Below the pieces are notes generated by a model. The model saw only the letters and a program-made list of their open reading frames with translations. It had not been told where the DNA came from and made no database searches. DNA of 64,000 bases from Chitinophagales bacterium. Lineage in GTDB: Bacteria > Bacteroidota > Bacteroidia > Chitinophagales > Chitinophagaceae. The stretch covers positions 1 through 64,000 of the forward strand of contig JAFLBK010000002.1 in assembly GCA_017303335.1 (NCBI GenBank), in the 5' to 3' direction. The translations under genes and the position numbers were made by a program. How positions within the stretch are numbered: the stretch's first letter is position 1; each line of letters begins with the position of its first letter. This document shows, piece by piece, positions 60,728 through 64,000 of this stretch.

Positions 60728-61618
60728 ATGCTTGTTAGAAGAAACCGCTTGCCAGTCGGGCGAAAATACCTGGGCGGGTTATTACTGCTGGCATTTATCG
60801 CTGTAATCTGCGTGGCTTTCAGTATGACAGGCAAGGACGACTTTGACGTTGCCCGGAGGGAAATTCTGCTGCGCCGGATCGGGCATGAAATACTCCTTCA
60901 GTCGGGCGACAGTGTGTCGCGGGTGCTTCCGGTAAAAAGGATCGCCAACAATGAATACCAGGTCAGTTTTGAGAATGAATTTGCGTTTCAGCCCGAATAC
61001 CTGGTGAATACTACCCAGCGTTTATTGGCCAACGATCCGGCCGCGACGGATTATGTTGTTAATGTACGGAACTGTGCCGGTGCCAATGTAGTCTATGGAT
61101 ATGCGATATCGAAAAATAAGAAAGATGATATTGTAGCCTGTGTGGGAAGAAGGCAACCCAGGGGCTGTTATACGATTACTATTAAATTTAAGCCGGGGGG
61201 GATAACTGTGGGAAAGAACGCCTACCTGTTGGGCGCCATGGTATTTGCAGCACTCGTTGGATTTCTCTTTTGGAGACCGGCCAGGCCCGGGAAAACCGCA
61301 CCGGAGATTGCCCATACCGGGATGTTTACGCTGGGGGCTATCTTGTTTGATCCGGAGAAACGTAAACTCCTGTTCAATGAGAACAGCACAGACCTGACCA
61401 GGACGGAGACCCGTGTGCTGCGCATTTTTGCCTTGTCTCCCAATGAGGCCATCGAGCGAAGCCGGCTGCAAAAAGAGATATGGGAAGATGAAGGAGTTAT
61501 AGTAGGCCGCAGCCTGGATGTGTTCATATCAAAACTCAGAAAAAAACTGGAAGTTGATCCGAATGTCAAAATCGTGGTTCTTCGCGGCAAAGGATATAAA
61601 CTTGAGATCAGCGCTTAA
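60728..61618 (+). CDS. Membrane-spanning winged-helix transcriptional regulator
   Basis: 296 residues. An N-terminal transmembrane segment (about 15-33) and a second (about 163-182) flank a ~130-residue periplasmic domain with two cysteines (NCAGAN, ACVGRRQPRGC). The C-terminal ~100 residues form an OmpR/PhoB-type winged helix (FDPEKRKLLFNENSTDLTRTETRVLRIFALSPNEAIERSRLQKEIWEDEGVIVGRSLDVFISKLRKKLEVDPNVKIVVLRGKGYKLEI). It is a one-component membrane regulator. Direct targets may be the lipoprotein gene that follows (136 bp downstream). Confidence 0.85.
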   Translation: MLVRRNRLPVGRKYLGGLLLLAFIAVICVAFSMTGKDDFDVARREILLRRIGHEILLQSGDSVSRVLPVKRIANNEYQVSFENEFAFQPEYLVNTTQRLLANDPAATDYVVNVRNCAGANVVYGYAISKNKKDDIVACVGRRQPRGCYTITIKFKPGGITVGKNAYLLGAMVFAALVGFLFWRPARPGKTAPEIAHTGMFTLGAILFDPEKRKLLFNENSTDLTRTETRVLRIFALSPNEAIERSRLQKEIWEDEGVIVGRSLDVFISKLRKKLEVDPNVKIVVLRGKGYKLEISA

Positions 61619-61754
61619 CTAATTTTCCCGCCCCGGACCGGCCCTGTCGGAACCTGCTTTTAACGACTACTCCAAATGGATTATTTGCCCGTAGCGAAAA
61701 GGTTTTTTACTTCAGGCCATTCCTGATTCGTTCTTAACCTGTAAAAACGCTAGT

Positions 61755-62288
61755 ATGCAAATCAAGACTTTATTGTTGCTGTCCGTACTTGTTCTTGCCA
61801 TGGGGGCCTGTAAAAAATCGAAGGATGATCCCGCCCCTTCTTCAAGGAATCAGTGGGATGGGAAGTACCGCATGGAAGGTACCATGACCGATCATTCCAA
61901 TTCGGCTTTTGGATGGATGAATAACACGTATCAATATACGCTGCAAACCAGTGGCGCCGCTACCGACAGCCTGGTTTCGAATGATCTCGGGTTCCCGGGT
62001 ATCATTATAGGAAATACGGGCGGCGGTATCACAAACGCTACCTACTACAGCAAATTCGGGCTGATACTCGCTTTCGACGCGGCTACCAACAAAGTCACGT
62101 CCGTTACCAACTATTATGGCCAGCCTTCCTCCAACGGGCGTTCCGCCGCGTTGGATCCTACGGGGGTTAATGCGGTGGATCCCGCGACCAAGAATATCCG
62201 GGTCAAATTCTTTATGGATGAAACAGGGATAGCCGGGCATCGGGCAACCTTTGATGTTACCTTGGTTTACCTGGGTGCAAGGCCATAA
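61755..62288 (+). CDS. Hypothetical lipoprotein (DUF1735-like context)
   Basis: 177 residues with a lipoprotein signal peptide (MQIKTLLLLSVLVLAMGAC, followed by KKSKDD). The mature part contains a beta-barrel-like domain (WDGKYRMEGTMTDHS...YQYTLQTSGAATDSLVSNDLGFPG...ITNATYYSKFGLILAFDAATNKVTSV), similar in outline to lipoproteins that accompany SusCD systems. No ligand predicted. Confidence 0.7.
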   Translation: MQIKTLLLLSVLVLAMGACKKSKDDPAPSSRNQWDGKYRMEGTMTDHSNSAFGWMNNTYQYTLQTSGAATDSLVSNDLGFPGIIIGNTGGGITNATYYSKFGLILAFDAATNKVTSVTNYYGQPSSNGRSAALDPTGVNAVDPATKNIRVKFFMDETGIAGHRATFDVTLVYLGARP

Positions 62289-62387
62289 ATCCCAATCGCG
62301 GAAAAAGGAAGCATTATCCTGCGGCACGTGAGCCGGCCGGCAGGTAGGGGAAAAGCCTTTGTGGGCTGCCGCGGGATATCCTGTATT

Positions 62388-63623
62388 TTATTTTTTTGAG
62401 ACAGGTACTTCATGTGTCATGCAGTGAAGGCCCCCGCCGCCCCTGTTCACCGTTCTGCTGTGAATTTGTATTATTTGCCTGTCAGGAAATAATTGAGCGA
62501 ATATTTTTCTTACTTCCTCATCTTTTTGCTTTTGCGTCTCCGGCATTCCGGGTTTCCAGTATTTCTGAAGCAGTACTACGTTGTTGCTGATGAAATAATT
62601 GCAATAGCTGGCAGCAAGTAGCCGGTAGATGGTATCCCCGGCGTTGAACCCAAAATCCCTGAACCGCTTAATATCGGATTGTTCAATAACCATCGCGTAT
62701 TTGAGCTGCTCGATCTCAGGCATGGGTATGCGGATTATTTTAATCTTCTTCCCGTCTGCGGTAGTCGCGTTTTTGAGAATTTCATAATTGGTTTCAAGCA
62801 TTGGATGATTAATACTGTCAACGGGGCTTTTGGCTTTATCCGCTGCGGAGATATAGGGCAATACAACGGTGGTTTCATCTACAAACCGGCAAAGCTCATC
62901 AACGTGCATGTTGGCGCCCCCTCCGAAATAATTTTTATAGAATGGGCCAAAGTTGGGAAACAGCCTGTCTTCAATAAGTCCATTGGCCAGCCAGATGATC
63001 TTACGTGCACCCAATGTTCTTTTCAGTTCCGCTTCAATTTCAGGAATCGTCTTTTTGGGGTTCCGTTGTAATGCCATTTCTTTTATGACCAGGAAGGTTC
63101 CCTTGCCATTTGATTCGATACCCCCGCCTTCAAACACATAGTCACTGGTAACAGCAGGTACACGCATCTTTTCTGCCAGGCGCTCATCCCATTTCCCAAA
63201 CCGGCCTTCTTCTTCTGTCATAGGTCCAAGAAGGTCGGGATACATGCCATAGGATGAATAATCAAAACAAACGATCTGTAATTTTTCTGCGGCATCTTTT
63301 ACAAAGAATACATAGTCCCGTATATAGAAATCGGCATAGGCGTCTTTTACAAAATCCAGTTTGGAAACATCAATGTTGTAACCGGACATGTACTGTATAG
63401 CCGCCATTTTCATCGAGTCTGACTCTACGTTTATGGATAACGGTACATGGGGCTGCCGGGCTTCAATAACCCGGCATGAGGTGGAATCCCGTCTTTCCTG
63501 GCCGAACCAGCTGAGCCATACTTTTTCCTGCTTTTCCCACTCTGCCGGTATCCGCACTGTTTGGGCTGTACCATGCAGGGGAATAATTAATAAAAGGATT
63601 ATAATGTACTTCGGTGTTGTCAT
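62388..63623 (-). CDS. Secreted agmatine-deiminase/peptidylarginine-deiminase family enzyme
   Basis: 411 residues with a signal peptide (KYIIILLLIIPLHGTAQ). The PAD_porph/agmatine deiminase fold is shown by VYFEGGGIESNGKGTFLV-like E-G-G-G-I-E, ANMHVDELCRFVDE (His-x-Asp-Glu) and the C-terminal catalytic region GGGGLHCMTHEVP with the nucleophilic Cys. Family members convert agmatine to N-carbamoylputrescine and ammonia, or deiminate arginine. The export signal is unusual for the agmatine enzyme, so a periplasmic or extracellular guanidine substrate is likely. Complete and isolated. Confidence 0.9.
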   Translation of the reverse strand: MTTPKYIIILLLIIPLHGTAQTVRIPAEWEKQEKVWLSWFGQERRDSTSCRVIEARQPHVPLSINVESDSMKMAAIQYMSGYNIDVSKLDFVKDAYADFYIRDYVFFVKDAAEKLQIVCFDYSSYGMYPDLLGPMTEEEGRFGKWDERLAEKMRVPAVTSDYVFEGGGIESNGKGTFLVIKEMALQRNPKKTIPEIEAELKRTLGARKIIWLANGLIEDRLFPNFGPFYKNYFGGGANMHVDELCRFVDETTVVLPYISAADKAKSPVDSINHPMLETNYEILKNATTADGKKIKIIRIPMPEIEQLKYAMVIEQSDIKRFRDFGFNAGDTIYRLLAASYCNYFISNNVVLLQKYWKPGMPETQKQKDEEVRKIFAQLFPDRQIIQIHSRTVNRGGGGLHCMTHEVPVSKK

Positions 63624-63718
63624 GATAAAGGTAGTTTGTATGAAAATTCTATTGCCGCTATCGCTTCCGGTATGTACGGTGCGGGGAAAGTAATGTACAT
63701 ACCTGTATTGTGCACTGT

Positions 63719-64000
63719 TTATTTTTCAACAAATACATCTTCATTAACACCGAACATGGGTGTCATGCCAACGGTAATGAGTTTATGGGTATTGTAGAAA
63801 TAGGTCAGGCTGTCAATATTTTCAGGGACGATTGCCATTAAAGTATACCTGCGCTTCAGAACCAGTTTTGACTTTCCGGTGTATCTGAATGTTAACAGGT
63901 TTTCATTAAGGAATGCTTTTCTGTCACCACTTAATTCGACAGCAGTCCTGCGCTTTGCTACTCTTGCTTTAGTTTCGTTTCTTCTTTCGGGTCTTATTTC
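63719..64000 (-). CDS. Partial hypothetical protein (5' end outside window)
   Basis: The last 93 codons of a minus-strand gene: EIRPERRNETKARVAKRRT..., FRYTGKSKLVLKRRYTLMAIVPENIDSLTYFYNTHKLITVGMTPMFGVNEDVF, stop at 63719-63721. The frame is open to the edge. The C-terminal part is beta-rich. I do not recognise the family, and the start cannot be seen. The spacing to the deiminase gene (95 bp) allows co-transcription. Confidence 0.55.
   Translation of the reverse strand, partial: EIRPERRNETKARVAKRRTAVELSGDRKAFLNENLLTFRYTGKSKLVLKRRYTLMAIVPENIDSLTYFYNTHKLITVGMTPMFGVNEDVFVEK

Noticed and set aside
1..64000. tRNA, rRNA or riboswitch genes
   Set aside because: I looked for T-loop and anticodon-arm patterns and for familiar leader motifs upstream of operons and saw none that could be supported by eye.

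Overview
The window looks like the chromosome of a Bacteroidota species, most likely a member of the Chitinophagaceae. The evidence is the gene repertoire: lipoproteins with S-C-[KQ] lipoboxes, TlpA/DUF4369 thioredoxin-like proteins, an OMP_b-brl_3 type receptor, type IX secretion (T9SS) sorting domains, BACON and HELFH-type secreted proteins, and five ECF sigma factors. The assignment is by family content only; there is no rRNA or other marker gene here, and I saw no tRNA.

Layout. 1-1.3 kb is gene-poor and holds an integrase fragment next to a terminator-like hairpin. 1.3-15 kb carries a lipoprotein, AlaX, a hydrolase, a sigma/anti-sigma operon ending in a truncated receptor gene and a TlpA-DUF3738 fusion, a broken acyltransferase-like gene, an SDR, an amidohydrolase and a TlpA gene. 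15,032-18,799 is a 3.77-kb IS1-family transposon with 52-bp inverted repeats and an 8-bp target duplication; it sits between two tandem TlpA genes and carries a three-gene unit resembling a toxin-antitoxin-SecB-chaperone (TAC) system plus a pair of membrane-protein genes. 20-28 kb and 30-37 kb are two long plus-strand gene runs of receptors, hydrolases, amidohydrolase, TlpA and two paralogous HELFH putative metallopeptidases. 37-53 kb contains a LytS/LytTR two-component pair and three sigma-factor operons with lipoproteins, a transglutaminase-like protein and a T9SS beta-propeller protein. 53.6-54.4 kb is a dense array of hairpin repeats. 54.5-64 kb has PhnA, a very large YadA-head/S74 protein, GrpB, a membrane-bound winged-helix regulator and a secreted agmatine-deiminase-family enzyme.

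The strongest unexplained signal is a 19-bp palindrome, TGACnAACGnCnTTnGTCA. I find it twelve times between 1.3 and 50.8 kb; eleven copies lie 61-101 bp upstream of a start codon, with fixed arms and a variable centre. One copy lies between a lipoprotein gene and the divergent LytS/LytTR genes. It heads most of the transcription units of the region, is absent from the transposon and from 53-64 kb, and suggests one regulon of cell-envelope functions.

The left integrase fragment and the right hairpin array share a 57-bp direct repeat (45/57 identical), so the whole 53-kb stretch might be an old integrated island. Gene decay is frequent: at least eight genes are interrupted by stops, frameshifts, a 7-bp duplication or truncation.
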